From assembly GCF_011386835.1 (NCBI RefSeq), contig NC_088797.1, positions 92,514,264 through 92,578,263 on the forward strand: a stretch of DNA of 64,000 bases, in the 5' to 3' direction. Both the position numbers and the translations under genes were made by a program. The notes beneath the pieces are model-generated. The model did no database searches. It was given only the letters and a program-made list of their open reading frames with translations, and was not told the DNA's origin. This document shows, in pieces, positions 33,136 to 45,399 of the stretch (positions are counted from its first letter, which is position 1; each line of letters starts with the position of its first letter). The stretch comes from Chrysemys picta bellii (taxonomy: Eukaryota > Chordata > Testudines > Emydidae).

Positions 33136-34240
33136 AAATCAGTGAGATTGTGTGCAAAGTAGTGGAGGCAGGAAGAGAGGAGAGTCTGAGGAGTGAGTCA
33201 GAGGTGGTGAAAAGGCAGGTCAGTTTGCAGGTGTGGGATTCAATGAAATTAGAGCAGTATTGTTGTTTAGCTAAGAAGATGGCAGAATTGAAGGAGAAGA
33301 GAACAAATTTGTACTGTTTCACTAGAGATACTCAGCAGCTCAGATGAAGCAGATGTTGGGATTGAGCCAGGGCTGGGGCTTGGCAAGGCAGGTCTTGGGA
33401 TGGGAGAGAGGAGCAAATGAGCTACGGGTGGAGCAGAGTGAAGAATGGAGAAAATTAACCACCATGCAATGCAAAAAGGGAAGAAAGCATAGGGAGGAGA
33501 GAGGGCTGATGGACTGGAAATCATAAAAAAACTGAGTGAAAGGTTGGAAAGGAGGGGGGCTGATGGGTGATGCTGAAAGAGACCAGGAGATAGTTGGAGG
33601 CAGGGGAACTCAGCAACAGAGATCAGAGAGAAGTGCTTGATGAAGACTAAGTCAAGTCTTTTGGAGAGTGGGAACCAGGGCTGCAGGTTGAATGAAGATG
33701 AGAGAGCAAGGAAAAGTGCAGCTAATGAGTTGGATGGGTCATCACTGAGGATGAGTGTGGGAGATTGTAAGAAGAGGAAGAGAGAACCAGGAGTTGAAAT
33801 CAGAGATAAAGATTGATGGGGAGAATTTGGCTGGATGGTAAATTACAGCAACACTGACAGGGAGAAGAGAGGAGAGTCAGATGCAGTGGTGTTCAAATGA
33901 ATGGGAAGGGAGAAAAGGGAAGGTTTGGAACAACAGGAATGGAAGAGAAGAAGCCTGACTCCCATAGATGCTAGAACTAGATGCTTGAAGTAGTAACAAC
34001 CACCCAAATACATGGCTTCCGCCTTTAGCACCCACACTATAAAAATTGTTCCAGCACCACTGCCAACACCCCCCATCACAGTTTGATCATGGGTGGGGAG
34101 TGTGAGAGGCCTCTGTAAGAGAGGATATCTGCAGAGGCAGTGTCAGACAAAGGGATCCAGGTCTCTGTGAGAGCCAGGAGCTGGAGGGAGCAAGATATGA
34201 AGAGGTCATGGACGGTTATGATCTCTTGAGATCATAATGA
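33136..34240 (-). pseudogene. Same LINE: endonuclease and linker remnant
   Basis: Read on the minus strand from 34240, LLALTETWIPLSD fits the APE-type endonuclease motif containing the catalytic Glu. Further on, DDPSNSLAALFLALSSSFNL and LDLVFI fit the later EN segments. A proline- and serine-rich linker follows, including 33267-33524. Many stops and frameshifts interrupt it, and about 45 bp near 34036-34080 look inserted. The purine-rich plus strand is the complement of this pyrimidine-rich coding sequence. Confidence 0.6.
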
Positions 34241-37200
34241 ATAGGAAAATAGGTGATGCAATGGTTTAGAGTTGTATGAAGAATGTAAAAATGTCACCAG
34301 AAATGAGGGGAATGTGGAATCTAGATTTATGTTGGCACAGAAAGGGGAGATTGGGGTGGAGATGGGAATAGGTGTAGGTAGAAGTGGTGGGAACTGTAGA
34401 GGAGTGAGTATATCCAGGAAGGGGTGATGGAGTCAGTGATGAGGAAGGGAAAGGGAAGGGAGAGGAAGACAAATGATATGGTGCAGATGAGGAGTGTGGT
34501 GACAGCCATGGGTGAGTGGCACTGTTTTTTAGCTGCCATATATAGATTTAGGTGCCTTTTTTTTCTTCACTCATTTGAAAATGTTGATTAACTTCTCTGT
34601 CTCTCAGCATCCACATATGCAATCGCAGGTGGGTTGTGACGATTAAACAGTTAATGTTTATAAAATTCTCTATAAGTTCTACAACTCACCACAATGCATA
34701 CAACCCTCCCACCCAGGACATTTCTTTGTTTTTAAAAAATAAATTATTCCTAAATCTTTATTTCAACAAAAGAAACACAATTAGCATGCATATTGGACTA
34801 ATTACTCTTCCTGTTACTTTTAAATGTCTTCTTTTTTGTTCGGGGGGAATCCTAAAACTGAAGAACCCTGAATAAATAACAAATTATTTCTTTTCACATT
34901 CATCTATAACTCAAAACCATTGCATCATATTTTTTCTATTCATTAAAATAGTTATTAGACAAGTTTCAGCTCAGAAGGTATTTTCCCAACAAGTTACAAA
35001 TTTCTCATAACAAATAATTACATAGGAAAGCCTGAAAGACCCTGGTCGGCAGTGGCGCTACTGAGCAACACTATAATAAATATCTTTTTAGTTCATGTTA
35101 CCAGATTCTCCCACAATTTAAACTATGAAGGTTATAGCTGAACTTGGCAGTACAGCTTCCATTCCACGGACTTTCTGATTTACAAAGTGTTCCAGATGAT
35201 CTATGTAAATCTCACTCTAGTAAACAACAATAGGCCTTAAAAGAGCAAAGGTAAATTGGACTTTAAAATGGAAACCAAAAACACGATTTGTGTGAGTATT
35301 TTGAGTTATCATTGCCTTTCCATCAAATGTTAATTGATTGTTAAGCATATACGGACATGGAATATTCCTAAATATTTGCAAGGTTTAACTATTTAACTAT
35401 TCGTGTTAATAAACTTTTGTGGGAGGATTTAAGTGATTATACCCAGGATATTTTTGTCTGAAAATCACTAAATAAAAATCAGTTGTAAACATTATTAATG
35501 ACATTAATCAGAATAAAGGTGACATGGCCTGTGCACACTGAGTTCTGTTGCTGTAATAAGACCACTCGAGCACATTTGGAAGGGCATGCTCAGCTTTCTT
35601 GATTGCTTAAAATAAAGGCTGGGTTTGTCTATTGATAATGGAGTCTATTTATTTTTAAATACCAGAACACTAAAAAGAAATTTCCAACCAGTCTCAAATT
35701 GGTTTCTAAAGTCTGAAGTGATTCCAATGAAGGCACTCCCCATCCATTCTTGTAGAGTCCCACTGAAGTTAATGGGGTGCCTGTTGTAGGAGTGGACACA
35801 CATCTATTTATGTTCACTTATTGGATAGAAGGAGGCTTAGATACCTCATGTATATAAATATTTGATGTGACTTTTTCAAGTTTAGAGGTTGTAACTGAAA
35901 ATGTAGTCCTTTATTTTTTTATGGACAAATGCCTCCAACTATCACCGACACAAACAAGCATTATGCAAGGTTAAGGCAAGAAGAATAGACCAGTTTTAGA
36001 GTCCTAAAAAGGTTATGGTAATGACAAGAATTCATGGAAAACTACATTTTAATATGGTGTTAATTGTCAAGATAGAGGGTGATCCATATTCGATACAGGA
36101 AACCCATGAGGGGGTATGGAGGTACCTTAAAACCCGCCTTAAAAAAAAAAAGGAGCATAGTACTCGTGAAAGTTGCTTGTGTGACAATCCTTCAGCTCTT
36201 GCTCCACATCCCCCAACTATTATGCCTCAGTCCTGAGGAGGAAAGGCCACTTGTAGGGATCAGAGGCTCTAAATCTGTTCAGCCCTTGGCTTCTCTATTG
36301 ACATGGCAAACAAAGGTACCACAACAGGTGATAGGTTTTATGACATGAACACACTTGCCCACTAGAAATTAGTCTGACATCACTAGCTTATTTCAGACAG
36401 GCCACCAAGGACACTTTAAATAGTTTATGCCAGTCATTTGCAATCTGGGCTGGAGCAAACCACTGATTTAGCCGTGAAAAGCTCCCTATCCTATTACCAA
36501 TCATTTGTGTAATCACCTGCAAAATGGATATGAACCCATGACAATCTGAAAGTCATTTATATTAAAAAGATTAAGCATAGGTGTGAGGAAACATTTATTT
36601 ATTCCATGTTAATTGCCTTAATTATACTTACTGTTTCAAAATACTTTAGAAATGATATTTCCTATGCATTTGTTGTACTCTCTCAGTCACAGACATACTC
36701 CAGTCTCACAAGATAATTCTTTCTAAGACTAAAGGAAAATGACTTTGTTTCTTCAATTTATAGATCTCCTTTCTGGCATATGGATTCTGATGGCACAAAC
36801 AATGAATTACATGTTGGGTAATCAGTGTAGTCATTTTATCATACAAACATCATCTGGAGACACAAAGCACATCCATCCACCACCAAGATGATAAAGAAGG
36901 CGGTGCATAACCAGATGACACACTGTTTGTTCTTTAGCTCCACAGGGGCAGGACAGGAAGCTCAAGAAGCCCCAATGATAAAGATGTACGTTAAACTGCC
37001 TGTGATCACAACGTATCCTGTTGTAATGTAGAAGGAACTTTTGAGTCATATAGTTGTTCTGAAAAGTGTGTGAGAGCTAATCCAGAGAGACTAGGGGATG
37101 GAGATATGAGTAGTCTATCACCCAAGCAATGTGCCATGATCAGTCCAAAATGTAGTCCTGTATCACCTTTTCATGCTGTTGGACAAGTGCAATAATTAGG

Positions 37201-37975
37201 GCATTGTTTATAGGTAAGATTGGTTCATATTGGCCAAATCCTTCTCTTTCTGTAGGATCTATAACCAACATAATCATCTACTGTGTTTTCCACAGGGCCA
37301 TTTCAACTGTTTACATACCATTACTCTGCATAATTAATTATGGTAAATTTGCCCAATCCTAGGAAAAATGTCATTAGAACATCAGATGAACAAAGAGCTG
37401 ATGTCAAACATATTCTAGGTAAAATACCTACCTGTTTAATTAAATAAAAAAAGAGGATTTGTTGTCCTATTTTTTGATAAACATTTTTGTCCTTTAGCAC
37501 AATGTAACGTGTAGCCTTTACATCCCACGTCAATAGATTTGCTTCCCCAGTTTTCTTAGAGAGTAATTTAATGTTTGTGTTCTCAGAGCTATAAAGCTTC
37601 CCTACTTGCTTGCAATGGCCCAATACACTCCAGGCAGCTTTGACTTCCTTTCATATTGCCAGTTGCAAAACCCTTTGGGGTGCAGGCACTGGATGAAAAA
37701 TAAACAGGTTCAGGAGCTCTATGGATATTAGTGATGCCATTGGCAGGAATGGAGCAGAATATAAAACAGCTGAACAGTAGGAAACAAATATTTTATTTTG
37801 CTCCATTAAGTTTTGCTCTAAAAGTGCACGGGCAAATTCAAGTCAGGAGAGTAATTAACATCCCCTGTTCTGAGTGAAACCATGAAGATATTTCTGATGA
37901 AATATTGTCCAAAATGTGGCTGTGTTTTCTTAGCAAATTAAGGAAGGGAACTAGCAAAACAGACTCTAGGGGACA
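34241..37975. other. Long stretch with no supported gene
   Basis: The first 300 bp may still be LINE-derived, being purine-rich on the plus strand up to about 34500. The rest is AT-rich unique-looking DNA with only short frames. None shows a recognisable domain. Confidence 0.4.
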
Positions 37976-38098
37976 GACTCAGATTACTGACAATAAGTGG
38001 TACCTCACTCTATAAGTAGTTCTATTGGCTTCAGTGGCATTACTTGCTGTATAAGGAACAATTCACTGTAAGGATATCAGATTCTGATCCAAAATGTT
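37976..38098. repeat. Ancient palindromic MITE-like fragment
   Basis: 'agactcagattactgac...taagtggtac' on the left partly mirrors 'ttacttgctgta...tatcagattctgatcc' on the right around 'tattggcttcagtgg'. It is old and diverged. Confidence 0.4.
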
Positions 38099-38818
38099 TT
38101 GAGTACAGAATATACTGTTTATATAGCATATAGGACAAATCCTGACCCCATTGTATTCTGTGGCCCATATGGAGTACCTCTGAGTTCAAGAGTAAGGCAA
38201 AACAACTTGCAGGACCAGAAGCTAAAGAAGGAATTGGTATTTATGCAACGAAGTTTTACATGTTTGCATTAAGGTTCATTTAGGCATCTATATTCCTATT
38301 TCACTGGATGTGATCCTGCGAGAGATTGCTGAAATGATCCTGCAAGAGATTGCTGACTCTGAAGCTCAACATCAAGAATGTCCTGAAATCTTTACCAACC
38401 CAATGCCAACCAAATCCTTTAAAAAATGACTCTGGGGGAAGTTCTATGGCCTGTGTTATAGAGCAGGTCAGAGGAGATGATCACAATCGTACTTTGAATC
38501 TATGACTCTGTTAAGTATTTCAGGCAGAAGCAAATTCTTAAATTAAGTGTTGTCAAAGGGGATTATTATTTATAGGAGGTTTCATTACCATTTAAAATAA
38601 GTGTTTCTTGAAAGGGGTGATCTTAAGAGATCATATTTTATTTAGAGAGATCCTGGAATAAGCATTCAAATAGGGATCAATTCTGCTCCTCTGTTTATAT
38701 TAATGTTCCAATTAATGTTCCTACAAACACTTTCATGTTTAACATTAAACATGTGACTTTAGGCATGTCTCACTGAAGTCAACCATTGACCCTGCTATTT
38801 AGACAGAAACCATGGTTT

Positions 38819-38820
<2 letters not shown>

Positions 38821-38884
<64 letters not shown>
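38821..38884. repeat. (GA)32 microsatellite
   Basis: Sixty-four uninterrupted bases of alternating G and A. The plus frame at 38786-38977 is carried by this repeat and is not a gene. Confidence 0.97.
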
Positions 38885-38887
<3 letters not shown>

Positions 38888-39782
38888 AGCATGTCTGTGT
38901 CTGGACCTGATAAAATTCTAGAAAAAAAAATTATTTATATTAGGCAACATGACTTACTTAATTATTTTATTATCTGATAGAAAATAAAGCCAATACCCCC
39001 AACATATTGAGATCTGATCACATCCTTTTCCATTAAAACACACATAATATTTCTTAGTATTGCAGAATTATAAAATGAATACCAATTTTCTTTAGCATTA
39101 TTTTATTTGGTTTTATGCTTTCTGAAATTATTTCTTTGTATACTAATAATCTGGTACACAAAATAAAGACATTTGGATTGCAGAATATTGTATTTAGAAT
39201 GTAATCTGAAGCTAATGTCTGATGCTGCAAATTCCAGGGTTGCGATCTTGACCTAGATGATAGCAGTTTAAAAAGGGAACTAGGTTATTCAGGGACAGCA
39301 TGTACTCACTGTGGTGTTACAGAAACTTATACTTAAAAATATCAATTCTATAATAGTATTAACTCCTTTTCTCTGCAGAGTTACTTGGGCAAAATCTAAA
39401 CTTCATTAAAATTACAAATGTTTCTTTTAAACCTGGATTTTTCTAAAAACGTGTAAAGTTTGTTTTCATGTTCAGTATCTTTAGTAATAGTAATGAGCCT
39501 CATAGAAATATGGAGCAAGAAAAAAATTGATAACAAAGGCAGAAAATGCTCCAAGACTAAATTGCTTTGCATTCTTCCCACAGGAGACCAACTACACACA
39601 AGCCCAGAGAATCCAGAAGTCCATAATGGCAGCAGTACAATATGTTGCTGTCCTATCTCATAAATAGACACTCTTAAATAGTCCTAAAGAGCTTCTATTT
39701 AATTACTTTTGTAAATTACAAAGTTTTAGAAAGACAGCTCTCCAGTGCTGATTATTTAAATTATATTTATAGGAATGGAAGG
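38885..39782. other. No gene recognised
   Basis: AT-rich unique sequence. Overlapping frames at 39396-39671 (-) and 39460-39663 (+) have no known motif. Confidence 0.4.
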
Positions 39783-39856
39783 TGAAATCCTGGCCTCACT
39801 AAAGCCAGTGGGACTTCTGTGATTTTAATGGGACCAGGATTTCACCTGCAGGATTT
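39783..39856. repeat. Ancient palindromic MITE-like element
   Basis: 'ggtgaaatcctggcctcac' at the left and 'gggaccaggatttcacc' at the right are near-perfect inverted repeats with a 35-40-bp centre. This is one of the best-preserved fold-backs of this class in the window. Confidence 0.65.
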
Positions 39857-40365
39857 GCAGAACATTCAGAATATGTGTGAATATTCAGAACAGCCCCCTG
39901 TTGTGCTTCCACTTTGACGTTGCTATGGGATTGTATAACAGAATATTGGGGATATTATTTTTCTTTTTGTAGTCAACCACCAGTATTTCTCCTTCCACAT
40001 ACTATACTTGCAATGGTGTCCTCAGATGATCAGGTGCTGTAAAGATGTAGCTTCACTGAGATCAAGGAACATAGCTGATTTACAACAGCTAAGGAATTTA
40101 CACCAGCTAAGGAACTGTTAAGTAATCATACAGAATAACTATATATTCAGTAGCAAAAAGTCAGTTCACCCACTTAACATCCAAGAATGGTTAGCCATTC
40201 AAGACCAATGGCTTGGTTATAATGGGACTTTTTAAAAAGAGCTTGTAGCGAGGCGGTGGGACACCCCACAGCCCCACTGAGGGCCGAACCTCCCCTAATC
40301 CCAACGTGGGCGGAGCCACCGGGTCCGGCGCCCGCCCCTGCGAGGTCATGGCCCCGACCCGGAAG

Positions 40366-40373
40366 TATAAAAG
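40366..40373 (+). promoter_or_regulatory. TATA box of the solo LTR
   Basis: TATAAAAG, 122 bp inside the left edge, follows a GC-rich stretch and supports plus orientation. Activity is not shown by the sequence. Confidence 0.6.
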
Positions 40374-40491
40374 CTCGCCTGCAGAGGTCAGTGGAGCCCA
40401 GGTCGGCGGAGAGGGTAGACGTCCGTGGCCGAGCTCCCGCTTGGGAAACAGCCGCAGGTCGCGACCGGCCTGCTGAGTCACCGGGCCGCTC

Positions 40492-40665
40492 GAGCCTGCC
40501 CCGTGCCAGGTACCCCGAGGAGGATTGGCCAAGCCTGCCCAGTACCAGGTACCCCGAGGAGCCGAGCCTGCCCCGTGCCAGCTACCCCGAGGAGCCGAGC
40601 CTGCCCCGTGCCAGCTACCCCGAGGAGGAGCCGAGCCTGCCCTTCGCCAGCTACCCAGAGGAGCC
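40492..40665 (+). repeat. 33-bp minisatellite inside the solo LTR
   Basis: Five tandem units of 33-36 bp of the form 'gagcctgccccgtgccagctaccccgaggagcc'. Because the unit length is a multiple of three, the frame 40256-40813 reads an 11-residue repeat (PSLPRASYPEE) without a stop. Known LTR families seldom encode protein here, so the frame is probably fortuitous. Confidence 0.85.
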
Positions 40666-41394
40666 AATGCTGGTGGAGAGCACCGACGACAGCAAGATGG
40701 CCCAGGTACCATACGAGGGGGAGTGTGGAAGTAGCCCAGTGGCAGCCGACCCCAGTCTGGCTGCTGCACTGCCAGAGCCGATGTCAGTGTGTTGCGGCCA
40801 GGATCCCCACTGACGGCAGCGAGTTTCCATCACTGCTAGGGCCCCGGGCTGGGACGCAGTGGAGTGGGAGGGCCTGCGTCCCCCCTGCCACCCACTCCTT
40901 GGGTGGCAGACTCCCCCCCCTTTTTCCCTGGCCTAGAGAGGCTGGGGGCTACTACAAACCCCGACCCAGCCCCTGCTTAAGGGCCTGGGCCTCTGACTGA
41001 CTATTTGCTTGCTGCCTGCCCTGACCGAGGGCCTGGGCTGCTACAACTGACCCAGCCCTTGCTTAAGGGCCTGGACCGCTGATTGACTATTTGATTACTG
41101 CCCCGCCCTGACTTAGGGCCTGGGCCCTTGCTTAAGGGCCTGACCTCTGGACTCAGCCCCTGCTTATGGGCCGGACTACCGCCGGACCAGAGCAAGGCGG
41201 TGGGACACCCCACAGCCCCACTGAGGGCCGAACCTCGGCCCAAACCTACTACAGAGCTGCTATAGAACAATAAGTATATCACATGTTGTGTTCAGGTTTC
41301 ACATGCTCTGGGGTTTTGTGAGGTATCATTCAGAGAGATAAGCTGGCTGACATTTTAAACCCCAACATTTTCCCAGGGAAACATGAGGTTTTGA

Positions 41395-41660
41395 CGACAG
41401 ACATTTTTCATGGGAAATTTTTTATTTCAACTAAAATTTCAAAAAAATTTCAGTTGGAAAATGAAACATTTGATTTCAAATTGGCATTTCAGCATTTTGA
41501 AATGCCTAAAAACTCAAAACTGCATACGTTCTTCATATATTTTGACTTTGTCCCATTTCAGGTTCAAAACAAATACCAAAATAGTGGAATTTGCTGGAGG
41601 ATATAAAATCCATTTTCCAAACAGCTCTATTTCAGAATGCAAGAGATTTAAAATAGACAT
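41395..41660. repeat. AT-rich repeat with TGAAAT/ATTTCA motifs
   Basis: Short words such as TTTCA, TGAAA and AAATTTC recur many times, giving local inverted symmetry. The style matches an AT-rich dispersed repeat I associate with sauropsids, but I cannot name it. The frames across it (41391-41712) are not convincing. Confidence 0.4.
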
Positions 41661-41712
41661 CCCCAAAAACCCAGTGGAAGGCCTCAGCTGGGCTCCTTCT
41701 GATGCCATTTGA

Positions 41713-42315
41713 AAGGCAGAGGGGAGCAGTTACGAGGCACTGGCAATAGACCAGCATGTGTGGTGACCTTACTGATCTCCTTAGCTCTGTGCTGCCAGGT
41801 TGTCAATTTCATATTCTGTACACTGTGAAAGGCAAACTGCACTCTGGGGTGTACGTTCCCAGAGCACATGAAATTTAAAATTGAATATGTGATCTAATGA
41901 TTGCGCATTTAAATAACCGCACTATTTTGTTTATTTAAACACACGAAAGCAGCCAGATATGGTCCCCCTAACAACAGACTGTCCTCACCTTATAGAGTTT
42001 CACATCCCAGGAACGAACCTATGACTCACTCCCAGCTGCCAAACATTACAATATGTATATGTATTCCATACCCAGTACAACAGAAGTCACCATTTAAAAC
42101 TTATCAGATGCCTCAGATAACTAAGCAACATTACCTCAATATCTGCAATATTTCCTGGGTATTGATTAGATTATGGATAGGATACATTGCAAATTCTGAA
42201 ATAACATTAACAAAGGCAAAATAACCCCCGCCCCACACACAAGAGTAAAGTTGGTAAGAGCAATCACCATACAGAATATATGCAAATATAACAATATATT
42301 CATAATAATAAAATA
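41713..42315. other. No gene recognised
   Basis: Unique-looking AT-rich sequence with short frames only. Confidence 0.4.
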
Positions 42316-42445
42316 TTAGTAATATCTGATGACCCAATTCTGCAGTGTTTACTCTGGTAAAATCTCAGTGCCCAATATTATGTGTTGTTACTCTGACTAA
42401 AGCCAGTATCAGTTTTCCTTGAGTAAAAACTGTAGGATTGTGCCT
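42316..42445. repeat. Ancient palindromic MITE-like fragment
   Basis: 'cccaattctgcagtgtttactctggtaaaa' (42315-42344) mirrors 'ttgagtaaaaactgtaggattgtgcc' on the right. The arms are imperfect and the centre diverged. Confidence 0.55.
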
Positions 42446-43588
42446 TTTGGGTATAACTATATATAATACATTCTTAAGTATCGTAAACTTTTAGTTCATG
42501 GGGTTTGATTCTCTTCAATCATAGCATTCATTTAATATCCCGCCTTCTTATATTCTTGTAAGATTCAAAATGACATGATTATTTGTTTGTTTCACTTGAT
42601 TTATACTGTTTTGAACATTACTTTATTGTAGAAATTAAATGTGTTTTTGTATCAAGCTGAGAGGCAACTTTACTACTCTCCTTTTAACAAAAGTATATAA
42701 ACAAACTATCCAGGCATTTTAGATAGGCCGGTAATTGTCTTCTAATGGATTCCTATCAAAAGGAAGTTTTCTATTTGATGGAGTAAATTAAAAATCTGTG
42801 ATTTTTGTTAAGGCACACAGAAAATATTTTATTCACAGATTTTTTTATTAACATGATTGTCTATTTTCCATCAGTATAAAATTATTTTCATTACTATGTA
42901 TTTTATGTAAACATGTTTTTGAAATGCAAAATGGTTATTTGAAATTCAGCACAGAAGGCAGACGACTGATAAGACACAAAAGACTCCAGTTTCAGTGTTC
43001 ACTGATCTTCTAGCTCCAGTATATATTCATTTGTTCCTAACTCTTAGTGCAGTATTTACTAATGTTGTTGGACTGGAACACTTTGTTTTTATTCACCTTG
43101 ATTATAAAAGAAATCTACATCTAATTTCCTAGGCAATTTCACATCAATCCAAGTGTCTTGAGGCAAGACATTTGGGGAAGTTATATGAGGCAGCAGAGAA
43201 ACAATCTCCTGCTTTATACTCACATTGCATAAATCTAATAGCTATTTGAGTCATTTTAGGTGCCCATCAAAACAGAGCCATTGAATGGGGCTCACTCAGA
43301 TGATCATTTTCAACTTATAATTACAGTTTTTCCACTTGAAAGCATGGAGAAGGAAGCATGAAAAAAATCCATTGCAGCATCGTTAACTAGAGAAGTCATC
43401 CGCAAGAAAGTTTCAATCAGTGAGATGTGCCAAAAGGTGGTGTGACTGAAATCTAGGTGACTAAAGCTATCACCCTAAACAACTTATCCAACACACTAAA
43501 AGAAACATGAGAAGGCAAGAGCATTTTGTAACTGCTTTAAAGCTATCTCTGCCTGAGCAAACCGATCAGCTTAATATCCATGAGGTGA
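42446..43588. other. No gene recognised
   Basis: AT-rich unique sequence with no long frame and no recognised repeat. Confidence 0.4.
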
Positions 43589-43596
43589 GTCACTTT

Positions 43597-43719
43597 TAAG
43601 GTGACCAGATGTCCCGATTTTATAGGGACAGTCCCGATATTTGGGCCTTTTTCTTATATAGGCGCCTATTAGCCCCCACCGCTGTCCCGATTTTTCACAC
43701 TTGCTGTCTGGTGATCCTA
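43597..43719 (+). mobile_element. 123-bp hAT-type MITE
   Basis: Ends TAAGGTGACCAGA and TCTGGTGATCCTA are imperfect inverted repeats, with perfect 8-bp duplications GTCACTTT (43589-43596 and 43720-43727). The interior contains 'tgtcccgatttta' and 'ctgtcccgattttt'. A copy of the same length lies at 56065-56187 in the opposite orientation. No transposase is encoded. Confidence 0.9.
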
Positions 43720-43727
43720 GTCACTTT

Positions 43728-44642
43728 TACAAAGCAGGCTATATTAAAAAAGTGGTTCCTAAAGCCAAAAGGAAGAAACCAAAAAGATAAGAGAAGATGT
43801 GAAGTAGGATAACAGATTGCATGTGTTATTCTGATACTCGTAACTCATCTACATCTCATTGTTTTTCAAGTGCTGTACTTGCCATATGCTTTTGTCCTTA
43901 GGAAACCTTTAGCATGTTTAGACCTGGAAGAGAAACTACTCTGTTCTTTGCCAGCTGGCTCAAATCTAAAAAGTTGTACAGCTTTCAGACAGAAATATGA
44001 AAGTCAACATCATCTGCAAACAGCAGATGGGTATTATCTTCCTATATCACCAACATATGGATTAGCAAAACACATATCATTGGTCAAACAATTATTTGTC
44101 CACAACAATCATACTGAAATCAATTGTTGCTATTTCCAGAACACCTTTATAGAAAGGGTACTCCAGTGACAATCAGATGTTCATGGAAAAGTGAGAGCCC
44201 AGTTTAGCAAATTTCACTAAATCATTTAAGATGAGCTCCAAATGGGAAAAAAATGAACATATACTTTATATCTCTTACAAAAACAAACATTAAATAAGTT
44301 TGAACTTAAATAGATATTATCACATTTGTAGTATCACATGAGATGACTTCAGCTGCCTGCCTACTTAAGAGTAAATAATGTATTTGAGAGAGAATGTGTT
44401 GACCACATTCTTGAATTTCCATTATCCTTTTTAGATGTGACCTACACCCCAATAATAATGGTATGTTGATCACTAGAAGGATATTCTTAAAAATCAAGCA
44501 ATACATTCTGTGACCCCTTACTTTTCATACTCTGTTCACTGTTTGTTACAGTAGTGGCAGCTTAAATAAGGGGAATACAAAGTGACTTATCCCCTTAGTT
44601 ACAAAACTATATTTAAGTTTCTGCAATCATAAATAATACTGG
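43728..44642. other. No gene recognised
   Basis: The 99-codon plus frame at 43870-44169 starts at an ATG but shows no domain I know. I treat it as chance. Confidence 0.4.
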
Positions 44643-44718
44643 GCCTGATCAAAAGTCCACTGAAGTCAGTGTGAGTCTTTCACTTGACTTTAACAGGCTT
44701 TGGATGAGGCCCTTCATT
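44643..44718. repeat. Ancient palindromic MITE-like fragment
   Basis: 'gggcctgatcaaaagtccactgaagtca' (44641-44668) mirrors 'tgactttaacaggctttggatgaggccc' on the right. It is the same type as 16716-16795. Confidence 0.6.
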
Positions 44719-45047
44719 AAGAAACTATAGCCTGCTGGAGAATTTCATACAGAATGAAGAACGTCGGGCAATGAACGGAAGAAGTTAAGAGCAAAATCCA
44801 GTATGTGCCAAATGTAACATCAGATTGCATTATATGAACAATAGAAATAGTGAGGGATTATTATTTGCAAAGAGCAGAGTAATGTTATTTAAGTAACCAA
44901 TATTCATTTTCAATGATGAAAAAATACAAAATTCAAAGGTTACAAGAAGATTCCCTAATTTACTTGGGAACAAGAATGAATCATTGGATAACACAAGTAA
45001 AACTTTCTGATATACAGTATAACTACCCATCATCTTAGTATTGGTGG

Positions 45048-45090
<43 letters not shown>

Positions 45091-45399
45091 TTCTTAGGTC
45101 ATCCAGCTCGGAGTCCAGGAGTGGGACACACAAATGGGAGAACACAGTTACTCTGCAAAGACCAGTACTTGTAGAAACAGTTGATCATCGATTACATAAA
45201 AACATTCTGAAAATTTGATCTTAGTAAGTTTGTACGGTACGGTTTATCTTATTAAGTGGAGAACGTAATAGGAAAAAAAAGCCCATGATGGCTAAAAGAT
45301 ACTGTTGATGGTGTAAAGTTTAATATAAAAGTAAAGAGTAGTTGGCATGATAGACCAAATTAGTTTTTACAGGTGTTTAAGGGTTGTGTGCCAGAGAGA
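44719..45399. other. No gene recognised; (AT)n tract
   Basis: AT-rich sequence with an (AT)18 microsatellite at 45053-45088. No supported frame. Confidence 0.5.

Larger units (their letters stand above)
40244..41253 (+). mobile_element. GC-rich solo LTR, 1.0 kb
   Basis: Starts TGTAGCGAGG, ends ACCTACTACA, and is bounded by identical 5-bp repeats GAGCT (40239-40243 and 41254-41258). A TATAAAAG box lies at 40366-40373. About 42 bp near the start (from 'aggcggtgggacacc') recur near the end (41193-41235). It is much more GC-rich than its AT-rich flanks, which fits a foreign insertion. The frames 40256-40813 (+), 40425-41000 (+) and 40191-40769 (-) overlap inside it and are probably products of base composition and the internal minisatellite. 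No gag or pol is adjacent. Confidence 0.85.

Noticed and set aside
33136..34560. Purine-rich region as a satellite or regulatory tract
   Set aside because: The complement reads as LINE endonuclease and linker with recognisable motifs, which explains the composition for most of it.
38786..38977. Arg-Glu repeat protein
   Set aside because: Produced by the (GA)32 microsatellite.
40256..40813. 185-codon plus frame with PSLPRASYPEE repeats as a gene
   Set aside because: It lies wholly inside a TG...CA block with 5-bp duplications, overlaps long frames on the other strand, and is kept open by a 33-bp minisatellite and high GC content.
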